Shown here piece by piece: positions 23,525 through 36,400 of a DNA stretch of 64,000 nt (the stretch's first letter is position 1; every line of letters starts with the position of its first letter). Made by a program: the position numbers and the translations under genes. The stretch lies in assembly GCF_020921035.1 (NCBI RefSeq), contig NC_063151.1:9052001-9116000 (forward strand). Direction: 5' to 3'. A model generated the notes under the pieces. It did not search any database. It worked only from the letters and a program-made list of their open reading frames with translations, and had not been told where the DNA came from. This DNA is from Rhodamnia argentea. Its lineage: Eukaryota > Streptophyta > Magnoliopsida > Myrtales > Myrtaceae.

Positions 23525-24240
23525 TGGGGGTTCATCGGAATGGATGCCTTCGCTTATCGGGTGTTTGAGGCGAGGTTGAGGATTTTTTCGGGGAAGGAAA
23601 TAATGTTCCTACATATGAAGAGGGTTGTGGCAGGGTGGTGCAATGGTTTAGGGTGGTGTCGGTAGCGGGAGAAGCGGGCGATATCCATTTCATACCAGGT
23701 GGAAATTTGTATGGGTGGATGTTTTTTTTTTTTCATTCTAAATATATTTTAAATTTGCTAAATGTTTAATATTTGGTATAGTTAAAAAATGCGAATTATG
23801 TGAGTGGTTTGGATTGGGTTATGTATAGGCCATCTAAATTATTCAGAAAATAAATGGGCCAAAATGGTGTGGATTAAACCCATTTATGACCCACTCAAAT
23901 CCGATCCGATCTATCCATTTGCCATCTTTGGCTAATAAAGCAATTTGTTAACCAAGATTGCCACGAATCATTTTATGATTGGTTCGTCTGATCTTGATTT
24001 TTTTAAAATTTTCAATTTTTACCCCTATTATTTTTATTGTTTATTTTGCATTCAATTTAGTCAAATAAAAATATTTTTTTATTTTCTTTTGTTCCCCAAC
24101 TTATCATTTCAGCAAATGATTGTACTTTTATCCTTATGTATTTCCAAGTAAACGCATACCTACGAGTTTTACTTTTTAATATTGTGACATATTGTGGGAC
24201 CAATGCAAATTATTTAAAAAAACTTAAGTCATCGGATGAA
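23525..24240. other. DNA between copia A and the TRIM-like repeat
   Basis: The first 180 bases are GC-richer and may continue the gene-like fragment that ends at 14078. The remainder is AT-rich with no recognised feature. Confidence 0.35.
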
Positions 24241-24475
24241 TGTGTGACTTAACATTTACGTGTTTTAACATTCTCCCTCTATGCTTAGCTTAGAATTTAG
24301 ATATTCCTAAAAATGTGATTTTATTTTGTTGACAGGCATTATAATGCGAAATTGGGGAGGCAAATAAATGTCTAGAAAAATTTGAACTCGGGAACTCCTA
24401 CTCTAATACCATGCAATGCTTAGCTTAATATTTAGATATTCTAAAAAACATGATTTTATTTTGTTGATAGGCCTT
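24241..24475 (-). mobile_element. TRIM-related repeat, rearranged
   Basis: On the minus strand a primer-like TGGTATTAGAG lies at 24411-24401 and a purine tract GAGGGAGAA at 24279-24271, followed by TGTTAAAACACG. The internal part (GGGGAGGCAAATAAATGTCT... ending before the primer site) resembles the interior of the TRIM at 18545-18830. A block of about 55 bp beginning ATGCTTAGCTTA occurs twice (24281 and 24417). Complete terminal repeats could not be drawn. Confidence 0.45.
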
Positions 24476-24874
24476 GAAAAATATTTTTGAAATCAAACCA
24501 TACGTTAGGTCGGGCGTGGTTATATTTTTCTTGAATCTATTTATTATGTGGCAATCAAATACATGATAGTTAAGACATATAATACTTTAATATCACGAGT
24601 CTTTATCCAAATTAGTTTGTATTTCACTAAATTTCTACAAATGGCCACCACTTGTGGGGCCTCTGTAAAAAATTTCTACAATTAGTTTGCATTAACACTC
24701 AATTTCAAAGTACATACATTTTTCATTCTATCTTAAAGACAAAGATAAGGCTTGTGTTCTTGTAGAAATTAGTTTTATTTGTACATAATTGACTTTTAAA
24801 TTCGTAGCCTATCTATTTAAGTATTTTTATTACATATGTTAGGTACATCATATCGGTATTTTTAGGTACATAAT

Positions 24875-25248
24875 TGAAGGATCCTTAATCCTTGATTCTC
24901 TACAAATCAACGTGTGAAAACATGCCCAAAACATCGACAAATTTGAATCATTGATTGAACGATACATCACACGAGGGACGTACGTATTGTCCACAAATTA
25001 GATGTCGCCTTTGTAATCTCAAGAGTTCCTTCACTTCGATTACGGTTCAACAACATAGAGGGAGAGTGTCGGTCCTTTTTTTTTTTTTTTTTTGTCATGG
25101 TGTATTGTAGAACGAAGACAAACTAAAGGGGAGAAGAAGAGATTATGTCTCTTTAAGAGCATGGTTGTTTACGTTTTCAAAAGTAGCTGCAATGGATGGG
25201 GTGTGGTTGTTCGCATGGGTGGTCCACCATAAGACCTATACTCCAATA
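24875..25248 (-). repeat. 3' LTR of copia C
   Basis: This 374-bp copy matches 32039-32484, sharing CACGAGGGACGTAC and TTCGATTACGGTTCAAC. It lacks about 60-70 bp present in the other LTR and has a plain T run where that copy has GT repeats. Confidence 0.85.
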
Positions 25249-26292
25249 TCTCCCACTCACCCATGAAGGGCAAACATCTCCCACTTGCCCACGGAAGACC
25301 AGCAACTCCTACTCGCTCACGAAGGGCCAAATATAACTCTCTTTTCTTTGCAAAGTTCATATTGACAAAAAATCCGTGCAACTAGCATACACTACGAGCT
25401 TGTTGTCATACATCCGTTAGGAGTATATGACAGCTCAAAATTGGACATAATCTAAAGTAAATTTTCATATGATGTACTCTAAATCGATTACATCACACAA
25501 AATAATCATAACTAATCGATTTGTGGATACAAATCTATAATGTGACTCAAAACTCTGAATCGATCTTCCTCTTTCATTAGACCTTTCAATATCGGTTTAG
25601 CTTGCTTTTCTAGAAATATCTCATTAGATCGAATCAATCTCATGACCATAGACAATACTCTAAGATAGCGAGCAATGAATAGAAATATTGAGACTAATGA
25701 AGAGTCGTGAGGGCACCAAATGAGGAATTCTTATCCTCGAGAGTCTCACATGGCTTTCAAAAGTTAAGATCTAAACTTTTGCCTATTCTCATTGGTTAAC
25801 TCATGCATACGTAATATGAAATATGTATTACGATATTTTCTCTTTCTCCATGGAGCATATGTCTATCCATTTAATACCATACATATGATAGTCTAACTTG
25901 AGTTCACGCAACTACTTTGCTTAAAAGTATCCATCAGAACTCACATCTGGCGGTAAAAACGGATAAAGTGAAATAGGTTAGTTATTTCACTTTAGGACAT
26001 AATAAATTTTAAATCATCATCTTAACATTATGTTGAGGCAACACTTATACTTTAAGCTCGAGCTCACAATTATCTCCCAGATAATGAGCTTAAATTTTAT
26101 CTTATCCTTATTCATCACGTAGTAAATAAAGACGATTATTAGTATGAGTGGGCTAATCTCTTATCTATCAAACATGCCTTCTCAACATAAAGCACCAAGC
26201 TTTAATATCCATAAATATTACGAAAATTCATAGGCAATAATCTCAAAATTCATCAACAGTGAACATTCATGGAAATTACAATATTCAGTAGA

Positions 26293-29200
26293 TTATATTC
26301 TACGCAATCCTATAGATTTTACATGACTATGGAAAACATCTCTAGGAATTGGAGTCGTCATTGGATCTGCTAACATTTTATGCGTAGATATAAACTGTAT
26401 GTTCACATCCTTTTGTATAACTACATCCTTAACATAGTTATAATTAATGTTTATGTATTTGGTCTTACAATGTAACTTGGGATCTTTGATGTAAGCTATT
26501 GCTGCTTGGACTATCACAATATACCAAAACTAGATCTGCAGCATCACTAGTACCACTTAAATGATCCAAAAATCTCCTAAGTTAGACACCCTCTTGCAAT
26601 GTGGCTGACAAAGCCACAAACTCGGCTTCCATGATAGATAAAGTTATACATTTTTGCTTCTTACTCCTCAATGATACGACGCCATTCTTCATTAAGAACA
26701 CATTCCTAGAGGTAGATTTTCTCTCATTTAAATTTCCTCCCCAATCAGCATTAATGTAGCCCTCAAGGTGCGGATCACTTCCTTGATAACTCAGCGCATA
26801 ATCAGCAGTAGCTTTCAAATATTTCAAGATTCTCTTGGCAGCAGCCAAATGTGCTTGACTTGGATTGGATTGGTATTTACTCAATATTCCAACCGCATAA
26901 CAAATATCATGTACTATACACATCATAGTATACATTAAACTTTCAATGGCACTCACATAATGAACACTTTCCATTTGTTCTTACTCTTGCAAAGTCTTAG
27001 GACACATTCTCCGGCTCAAACCTTCACCTTTTGCAATAGGAGTATCAATGGGTGTACAGACTTGCATATGAAATTGTTCAATGACTTTATTTATGTATAT
27101 TTCTTGTGAAAGAGACAACAAATATTTATGAACGATCTCTTAAAATCTTAACTCCAAGAATGTATGTAGCTTCACCCATACCTTTCATTTCAAAATTAGA
27201 AAATAGCCAACTTTTGATTGTCTTGACAAACTCCATATTGCTTTTGGTAATTAGTATATCTTCAATGTATAATTATAAGATCACAAAATGACATTTGGAT
27301 CTCTTGATATATACATAATTATCTTCATTAATTATCTCAAAATCATATGTCACCATAGCATTATGAAAGCGTATATACCATTATCTTGAAGACTACTTAA
27401 GGCCATCTATTGATCTAAAAAATCAACATACTTTTTGTTCTTGGCTTTCAGTAACAAACCCAATAGGTTGTTCCATGTAGATCTCTTATTCCAATTCTCC
27501 ATCAAGAAAAACAATCTTTACATCTATCTAATATAATTCAAGATCCAAGCTTGCCACTATTGCCAGAATAAGGCGAATTGAGGTGAACCTTACCACGGGA
27601 GAAAAAATATCTTCATAGTCAATTCCATCCTGTTTGGTTATACTTCTTCGCCACAAGGCGAGCTTTATATCTCTCAATCGAGCCATCGCCTTTGCGCTTT
27701 ATTTTGATAATTCACTTGTTTCTAATGGCTTCTACGTCCTTTCGAAAGATTAATTAGTTTCCAAACTTGGTTTGATCTCATCGATTCCATCTCTTTTTCC
27801 ATTGATTTAATCTATTTTTCCTTATCAAGGCAAGATAGAGCCTCATTTACATTCATCGGCTCATCCTTTTCTTGTGGAGAGACCATGAAAGCTTCGACGG
27901 GGAATGCTTTTGTGACTTGTTTGCCATGGAGAAGATTCTACCCTAGGTATTTCATTCTCCATTACGCTTCCGCTCGGATCAAATAACGGCATTATTTCAT
28001 CAAGTGGTTGTAATTGGGACTGTTTTGTTTTTAATTCTCCACTTCTCACATTGCTTTCACTTGGATCATTATATCTAACTGTTCCATTATCTTGATCTAA
28101 TGTCTCAAATAAGGAATAGTCTTTACCTATTTCACCATTTCTTGGAAATTCGTTCTCTAAAAATATGATATCACGTGATTCAAATTAGGTCACACTTCCG
28201 CTTTCTTGCTTACCTATGAATACATACCTTTTTAAGTGTTTTGAGTATCTTATGAAAATATTCTTTTTGCCTCTTGCTTCCATAAATAGCACAACTCCAA
28301 GGTTTGAGAAAGCTCAAATCAGGTTTTCAACCTGTCCATAACTCATATGGGATAGAAGAAACTGAATTTGAAGGTACACAATTAAGTACATAAACGGCAG
28401 TTAACAAAGTATCACCCATCATAGGCCTAACCATTTTCATTAGAGTTTTGTTTCTTCTCTTTACAACACCATGTTGCTGCAAAATATATGGATATATAAT
28501 TGTCTTTTTATTCCCTTTTCATCACACAAATTTCTAAACTCATCGGATAAGTATTCTCGACCTCGATCGGATCTTAATATTTTTATTTCCTTATCTAATT
28601 GATTTTCCACTAAGGTTATAAATTTCTTAAAGCAATTTAATGCTTTGGATTTATGAGAAATCAAATAGATATATTTGAATAGAGTATAATCATCTATAAA
28701 AGTGATGAAGTATACAACCCATGCCTTCCCCTTGCATTCATTGGACCACATATATTAGTATGAATTAATTGCAACGGAAAGCTCTTGTTTCTTTTTCAAA
28801 TGGCTTTCTCATTGTTTTCCTCACTAGGCAATGCTCATGAATAAGCAATTAGACTTTCTCTATATTGCCCACTAAGTCCTATTTGGCTAATCTATTCATA
28901 TGTTGTTGGTCAATATGACAAAGTCTAGCATGTCACACATTCACATCATTATTACCAAAATGAGAAGATGTAAATAGGGAATAACAAACATTCAAATTAG
29001 TGTTTTCAATATCCAACACAATAAAACCATCTACAAAATAACCTGAACCATATAAAGTTGTACCTAACAACAAATCCACGTCATTGTCATGAAAATTCAA
29101 AAAAAAAAAAAAATCAAGCTTGACTAAAACCAATACAGAAACAAGATTATGACGAATCTCTGAAGCATACATGACATCATATAGAAACAAAGTACGACCA

Positions 29201-30271
29201 TCGTGCATGATTAATTGGCAGGTCCCTATACATTTAACTTCCACTTTGGAGTTGTTCCCGCATATAGATCCACTTCGCTCCACGTGGAATTCGTTGACAT
29301 TTCACAAAAGTGTTTTTGTCTCTGGCAACATGGTCTGTGGCCCAAGTCTACGATCCACAAAAGATGAGATTCAATTAGAAATATAGAACTCAATACATAA
29401 CTAACACTTTTAAGTGCATAAAAGGTTTCTACCTTCTTCGACTCGCCACAATCGTGAGCGAAGTGACCTTTCTTACCACAATTATAACATTTCACCCTTG
29501 AAATGTTTTTCTTGAAGGGACACTTCCCTTTTCCATATTTGTCAAACTTTGATTTCTTGCTAGATGGTTTCCATTCCTTTACCTTTCCACTTCTTCAAAC
29601 CCACCTAAATGCTTGCGCTTGGAGCCTAAAGCTCCATGTGAGCCGTAGTTTGTGGCTTAGCCACTGAAGCCGGTCCTCCTCTAGCTCTAGGTGGCGCATA
29701 TCTTCCTCGAAGGTCTTGACATTCTCGTTATAGGTCGGGTTAACTTTCTTGTGCTCCCAATTATGGGGCAAAGAGCAGATTACTACATGTACTTGTTGCT
29801 CATTAGATAATATGTGATTTGCATCTTTCAGCTCATTGATCATGTTTTACACGCGCCTCAAATGTTGCTTCATATTATGCCCATGTGACATCTTATATGT
29901 ATCAAACCTAATTGTAGTCTACCTTAGCTTGGTAACTGAAGTCTACCTAAACCTAATCTTTAATGTATCCCACACATCTTTTGCATTCTCTTGTTGCTTG
30001 AACTCACACATAATATCATTATCCATACTGCTCAACAACATAATACGATCGGTTGAGTTATTTTTTTCCAAGCAGCAAAAACATCCTTATCTCTTTTGTG
30101 TTGCACAATGGTTTCATTCTCTAGTTCTATCATGACTAAGTCAAGAGCTTTTAGTGCCTCTAGCTCTTCCAGCACATACTGGATTTTCATATTCTAGATA
30201 TCATAGCTTTCATCGTTTAACTTCTCACCCTTATTGGGCTTGGCCACGATGTTCTTTAAAGTCGTTACCAT
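26293..30271 (-). pseudogene. gag-pol of copia C, decayed
   Basis: Gag starts at the ATG at 30271 (MVTTLKNIVAKPNKGEKLND), with a TAG where relatives have Trp soon after. A zinc knuckle CYNCGKKGHFAHDC lies at about 29490-29450. Integrase pieces at 28751-28461 include FIDDYTLFKYIYLISHKSKA and ILRSDRGREYLS. Reverse transcriptase is badly broken (about 27700-27000). RNase H pieces at 26974-26293 include YINADWGGNLNERKSTS and ITLSIMEAEFVALS. Confidence 0.75.
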
Positions 30272-32024
30272 TGTATCTGAATATGAAATAATTTAGACAT
30301 TTCGCACGAATTATTAATACCTAAATTTTACACTAACTAATTATACTAATGTACAATTTCACATAAGGACTTAGATTTTAAAGTTCACTAAGTTCCCAAC
30401 CATCGTTAAAGGATACTCATTTGAAATTATCGTTAGAATAACCATTTAGGTAAAATTGAGTTCTATTAAAGTCACTAAAACTCTTTAGAACTCCCCACTC
30501 GAACATATAATACTACTCAAGTATTATAAAATAGAAATTTATATTTCATTCACAAACAAATATTTCATAAAATATTCACAAACAACAAATAGTGAAAAAT
30601 ATTCACTAATTGACAAACTAACCTCAACAACATGATTGAGGTATTCAGAAACTTAGAAAATTAATAAATTGAAACAAAGTATCAATTTCCTATCTAGTAA
30701 TGTCTCATAGTAATAGGAAATGACTCCACAAACTAGTCAAATCTAGAAAAATCATTGAGTCTACAAGGCGCCCTTATAAAAGCTCTCAAGGTACCACTCG
30801 CCCTACGCCAAGATGCATTTTGCCTCCGCCAAGACCCATTCATAGCCAAGATTGACGTCCTTTGCATCCCCATGCTTACATACTCATTTAGGAATCTAAT
30901 CCCAAGACTCTTGTAAGAATAGAGGGTTGGCATCCCATAAACGATCGATGACCCCATTTCACTACATAAGAAGAGTGGTTCTCGGTGCTATGACCCTCAT
31001 GTCATTTGGCATTATGTGACCATTCCAAATGATCTCTTGAATCATTTTGTTTACCTTCTTTATATATGACATCATGTTATCTTGAACATTCTAGTGGTAA
31101 AGGGCTAAAGCATTCCTTAGCCTAAAGATTTTTTCCACTTGTTCATCATTGTTCACTCTTACAGGGGTTCGCATCATCCAAGGCATTTTTCCTACAATAA
31201 ATATAGAAAAAATGAGATTAATCATATTCCATGATGCATAATAAGGTAAAATAAATATACCATATTGTAGAAAATTTTGATACGAGTACATTAGTACCAA
31301 AATTACCCCAATTGGACGTCATACGCCCACGCATGAGCCCCGACAAGATTTTTTTTTTTGTCAACGGCCAAAGACAATGGTCAATGGTCAACGGGTCAAA
31401 GTCAATTGGTGATCGGGTTGGGCCACAAACCGGGTTGGATTTCGAGTTCGGCCAAGCTACCACGTCATTAGCCACGTGGCTTGCTACGTGGGCAGCCACA
31501 TGATCGCCACATCGCCAGCGGTTGTAAACAATTCCATGCACATGCGATGCACATGGGCGTGCGAGATCCACGCGTAGATCGCTCCTCCGGCGTGTATCAA
31601 CGCGCGTCTTCGTCAATCGTCCGTCGGCGACGTTACGCCCTTAAAATGCTCGTATGCCAAGACCGTCCCAATGGTATGATCAAAATGCATTTTCATTCAA
31701 CGAAAGTTCACAAAATTGCGACTTTTGGCCATGGTCCCCGAGGAACCTCGCCCCATCAAGGCGAGGCTTGGCGCTGTGTGTGGTGTATTCCGGCTTCCTT
31801 CGGCGTCGAGTAACCACTCCCTAGATTCGTATCGATGAGTAGATTCTAGCCATATGTTTACATTTCATTTTTACCAAATCAACATTTCCTAAAATGCCAT
31901 AAAATGTATTGCTATAAACACAAAACAGGCAAAGCACGAAAACTCTTAGAACGGTGCAAAAAATTGGCCAAAAAAAAAAAGGTTCTAAAACATGGCATTG
32001 TGATTAGAAAGACAAGCATACAAT
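30272..32024 (-). other. Untranslated leader of copia C
   Basis: About 1.75 kb lies between the gag ATG and the primer site. The segment at 31310-31810 is GC-richer than the rest. Frames in it have no protein similarity that I recognise. Confidence 0.5.
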
Positions 32025-32037
32025 GGCTCTAATACCA
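32025..32037 (-). other. Primer binding site of copia C (initiator-Met tRNA)
   Basis: The minus strand reads TGGTATTAGAGCC next to the 5' LTR, one base from the usual TGGTATCAGAGCC. Confidence 0.8.
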
Positions 32038-32038
32038 A

Positions 32039-32484
32039 TGAAGGATAGTAAATCCTTGATTTTATACAAATTAACATGATGAAATATGCCCAAAATATCA
32101 AAAAACTTGAATCAATGATTGAACAATATATCACACGAGGGACATACCTTATTATCCACAAATTAGATATCGCCTTTGTAGTCTTGAGAATTCCTTTGCT
32201 TCGATTACGGTTCAACGGTAGAGAGGGAGAGCGTCGTTCCTTTTTTTTGTGTGTGTGTGTGTGTGTGTGTGTCTTGGTGTACTATAAAACAAAGATAGAC
32301 TGAAGGAGAGAAGGATAGATTACGTCTTTCCAAGAGATGTGATTTTTCATGTTTTCAAAAGTACTGCTGATAACTGCCTTGGTAGTTGCACACAATTATC
32401 TGTAGTGGGTGGAGGCGGTTATCAATCGTGGGTGGGGTGTGGTTGCCCGCATGGGCGGCCCACCATAAGACCCGTACTCCAACA
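32039..32484 (-). repeat. 5' LTR of copia C with a (GT)12 tract
   Basis: This 446-bp copy begins TGTTGGAGTACGGG in element orientation and ends TATCCTTCA. A 24-base GT run lies at 32249-32272. Confidence 0.85.
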
Positions 32485-32750
32485 ATAAGTGTAGTTACAT
32501 GCACGATAAGTGAAGAAAAGTACATAAGTATAGTTACACAAGTGTACCTTTGATCACATAAATTTCAACCAGTACAGTCAATCTCAAAGAAAGATAATCA
32601 CTTAAACAAAAGAGAGAGATAATCACTAATTAGTCTACCTTCACTAAGTATTCGAGCAAATTGGTCATGCTCATGTCTCAACAAGGGAGTTTTCTACCGA
32701 CCCAAGGAGGTCATAAATAACCAGAAATAGCCATTCTAAGTCTTTGCCTC

Positions 32751-33151
32751 CGTTCATTTTGTGGAAATTTTCAAGAAGTCATTTTCCAAAATAATAATAA
32801 TAATATTTTTCAATGATCGGCAAAAACCTAAAAATGAACTGAAAAATATTTTCCATTATTAGCACCTCCGTGTAATTTTTTAATAATTTTTATTTTCATT
32901 TAACTTTTATCTTCCTTTTGTTTTTATTTTTTAATTTAAGTAATTCCAAATTCTTACTCTCTTAATTTTTTTTTTATATTTTTCATTTTTCCCTTCTTCA
33001 ACCAGTTAGCCGGCCTCAGGCGAGCTCACCTCGCCTTTTTCCCACTTTTGAATGTGATTTTTTTATTGGTGCTCATTTATTTTCCGTAAAACCAATGTCG
33101 GAAAGTCCGGACAACATTCTCCCGGAAATTATTTTTTGCGAAATGAATGGA
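32751..33151. repeat. MITE-like inverted-repeat element
   Basis: The left end CCTCCGTTCATTTTGTGGAAA faces a related right end (complement of TTTTTTGCGAAATGAATGGAG). The centre is AT-rich and non-coding. Flanks start TAAG on both sides but do not match further. It is probably a non-autonomous DNA transposon of hAT type. Confidence 0.45.
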
Positions 33152-33464
33152 GCGTAAGCGGGTTGCGTTACTTTGTTATCCATAGCGACAACAATCGAGA
33201 TGTACTGGGGAACAAACCATCTGCTTCCGCTTTAATGGACAAGCATCACAAAATGAACTTCCTGAAGATACAAAATAATCATATGCTGTATCTTGATTTA
33301 AATTATAATAAACAACATCCGAGAATGAAAATGGTTTATACTAAGGTGCGACTAGCTGTCTGCAGAGAACTTATTTTCTGATTCCTCTTAACCGCCTTTC
33401 AAATCAACTAGTAACAGCTACACAAGCGATTGATTTGTTGAAACAACGTATTCTCTGACCTAGT

Positions 33465-36400
33465 TCAAAGTGATGATGTCCAACGATGAAGTTCCACAAA
33501 TCCAGACAGCACAATGCGATTCCTTGCTTTGACCCTTGTCTGATATATGACCCTGCACATTGCAGCAGCAAAAATAAGAACCCAATCCCTTTTGAAAAGT
33601 AAGTCCTTTTCAGAAAGACAACGTTGCATACCTCGAACCTTCAACCCACATTTCAGTAACCAGGGTTTCCCCAGGGTACACATGTAGAAGAAATTTCCCT
33701 AATATGCTTTTCACCAGGTCCGGGTCTCCTCTGCAGATGCACTTGATGATTGCCCTGACTGCAAACCCCAGTGTGCAAAGACCATGCAGTATCGGCCGGG
33801 AGAATCTTTAGAGAGTTCAGATACGCATCAGATGCCAGTATAAATGGTTAAGAAAATTACCACTGAGATAGTGAACTAAAATAAAAGCCCAAAGATTACT
33901 CTCATAATTATTGAAGCAATCTGTCATATACAAAGAGTGTTATTTTAGAGAAAGCAACTGTATCACCACTCACTCCCTCCCCTCGTCGTGCACTCTTTTA
34001 GGTGACCTTGTCCATCTCTCCCTACAAATGTCTGAGATCTCGATAATGTTGAATGATGTTGGTACATAGGGGAGGAAATGCAATTGCTTTTTACGGTTAA
34101 ATTATGCTACTGCAATATGTGACTTGTACTCTTCCCTAATATGCTTGGATTGAGGGAAGTGGAAGAAATTGAAGGGAAACAATAACCCAAGGCATTCTCT
34201 CTCTTGTTTGGCTGATTAAATAGGAGGGAAATTCGACCCCCCCAAAAAAAAAGTAGGGAAATGGGACGTATTTACCTTTGACCCACAATTCTTCTTCTTT
34301 TGGAAGATGGGGAATTTTGAAGGAAGCACCACGAGTAATCATTTTTCAAAAGCTACCATTTACTTTGCTTCTAGATGTGAATAGGAAAAAAAATTATTAT
34401 GCGTTACTATTTTGATTTCCTACAATATAAATTCCCTTCAATGCACATTCAAACAGAAGGAAATTATTGCTTCTAATCACTTAATTTGCTTCAATTTCAT
34501 TTGCCTTCTTTTCCCCCCATTTTCCTTCTAACATATATTACCAAACAGAATGTCCTAACATGGCTAGGAAATGTCTGAGGAGATAGAATATGAAAAACCT
34601 ACAGCCCACTACCCCACGAATGTGCAATACCCTAGCAAAGGAACTATATGAATGACAAGGTCCTTCCCAATGCCATACAAGCCAAATGATAAGATGCATG
34701 AACACCATGATTAGATTCGATCTGCATCACAGATTTGGTACTGACTCATGAATCAAATTCCAAGTTGAATGGATCACTGAAATACTCTAAACTAGGATCT
34801 TGAGTAAAAAAGCAAAAGCACTAGAAAGTCCACTCCAAATAACAAGTTCAACACTTCACAACTGACAGAATGAGATCTAATAAGTTTCGACAAGATCTCT
34901 AAATTACAGTAGCCAGAAAAATTAAGATTAGAAGTAGAGTGGACTGACCCTGCAATTTTGGCAATCATTGGATCAGAATGCAGAGGGTTATAGTCCCCAG
35001 ATAGCCTATATAACAGAGCCTACAGAACAGCATTAAAATGGTTAACGAAGAATTACCTAAAGAGACATCTGATAAGATAAAGGCAGTAATTGCAATTTAA
35101 ATTGTCATTGACAAAATACTGATAGTCAATTAAACTACTTTATATCAAGATCAACCAGTAGACTGTAATAGAGGAAATTTTCACTTCCCATGTCCTTGAT
35201 GGGTACTTGACATACGCATTTTGTGATAAGTGCTTCCTGTTCTGAATAGATGTCCAGGCTAGCTAGTCACGCATTTACCATGTAAAACCCTATTTGAAAA
35301 AGATGGATTTGACATTTTTTTGCAGACAAAGATAGAAGAAAACGTGGAAAGATCATCAGAAACAAGAGGAAACTGGAAGATAAATTAGAAATATCTGACT
35401 TGACACGACTAACTGGATCCATTATAGCATATAGTTCAGCGTGGATACATAAGAAGGAACTTCAGCTTTCTATTACAGGAAAAATGAAGCAAATCTTTCA
35501 AGAAGACATCTAATCGCATAGATCCAAAAAAAAAAAAAAAGATGCTGAAAATTGAATAAGTAGAAATCCTATACATTTTGAAATGACGAAATGAATGACA
35601 GTATGTACATGCCTGTGATGGTTGACTACAATCCTCAAAAACAGAAAAGGGTTTATCCTTGGGGATTTTCACAGCTCGGACTTGGTTGGGTGGATAATTT
35701 GAGTAAGAAAATGGTTGAGATGATTTTGAAAAGCCACCGGCTCCACGGAGGTAAGCAGTCAATCTGCGCATCAACATTGTCTCACGTGTTGTCATATATA
35801 ATACAAAACATGGTAGGTATGAATAAGTCAATAGGGTGCAGATCTACAAGTTCTCAACATAATTTTTAAGACACAAAGATAAAGTACACAAAGAAAATGG
35901 GATTCAGCAACTAATAACAATTTTTATCTCCAATTGAAAGCTGAAAGAATAATTTATAAAAGTCACCCAAGAGTATCAGCAAATGCCCGCATGCAATTAA
36001 GAACACACCACAATTAAATTCCTTTTTCCAGGTTAACACTTATCATTATCCAGTCAGAAAGCTCAAATCTTATACTGGCCTAACTTGAGCAGGTGGCTGG
36101 AAGTGCTACTGCATATGTGGAATTTTGAGAGAAATAGGAAACCTGACCTGTTCATGCATAATAATTCACCTGAAGCTTGATCAAAACTTTTGGTTTCTAC
36201 CTCCACAACAGCTGCCTTACCTGGAAAAGGAATTACAGAACAAAAATTAGAAAGGAAAGAACAATCATTTCGCTGCAAGGCTGCACAAAGATGATCAAAA
36301 GAGACAAAAGATACCAAACTTTGGGAGTAAATTCCAGGAAGATATTTATAAACCAAAATAATAATGACACGTATAAGATTTGCTTCCCTTACATGAGCGC

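Larger units (their letters stand above)
24875..32484 (-). mobile_element. Ty1/copia retrotransposon C
   Basis: The element is 7.6 kb, with LTRs at 32039-32484 (5') and 24875-25248 (3'). The primer site TGGTATTAGAGCC is on the minus strand at 32037-32025, and a purine-rich GGGTGAGTGGGAGA abuts the 3' LTR. The flanks are ATAAT (24870-24874) and ATAAG (32485-32489), a 4/5 match that may be a worn target duplication. Gag-pol remnants lie at 26293-30271 in copia order. Stops and frameshifts show it is inactive. A long non-coding leader separates gag from the primer site. Confidence 0.88.

Noticed and set aside
31218-31813. Overlapping frames of 132 and 110 aa on opposite strands
   Set aside because: They fall in the leader of copia C, are GC-driven, and show no known domain.
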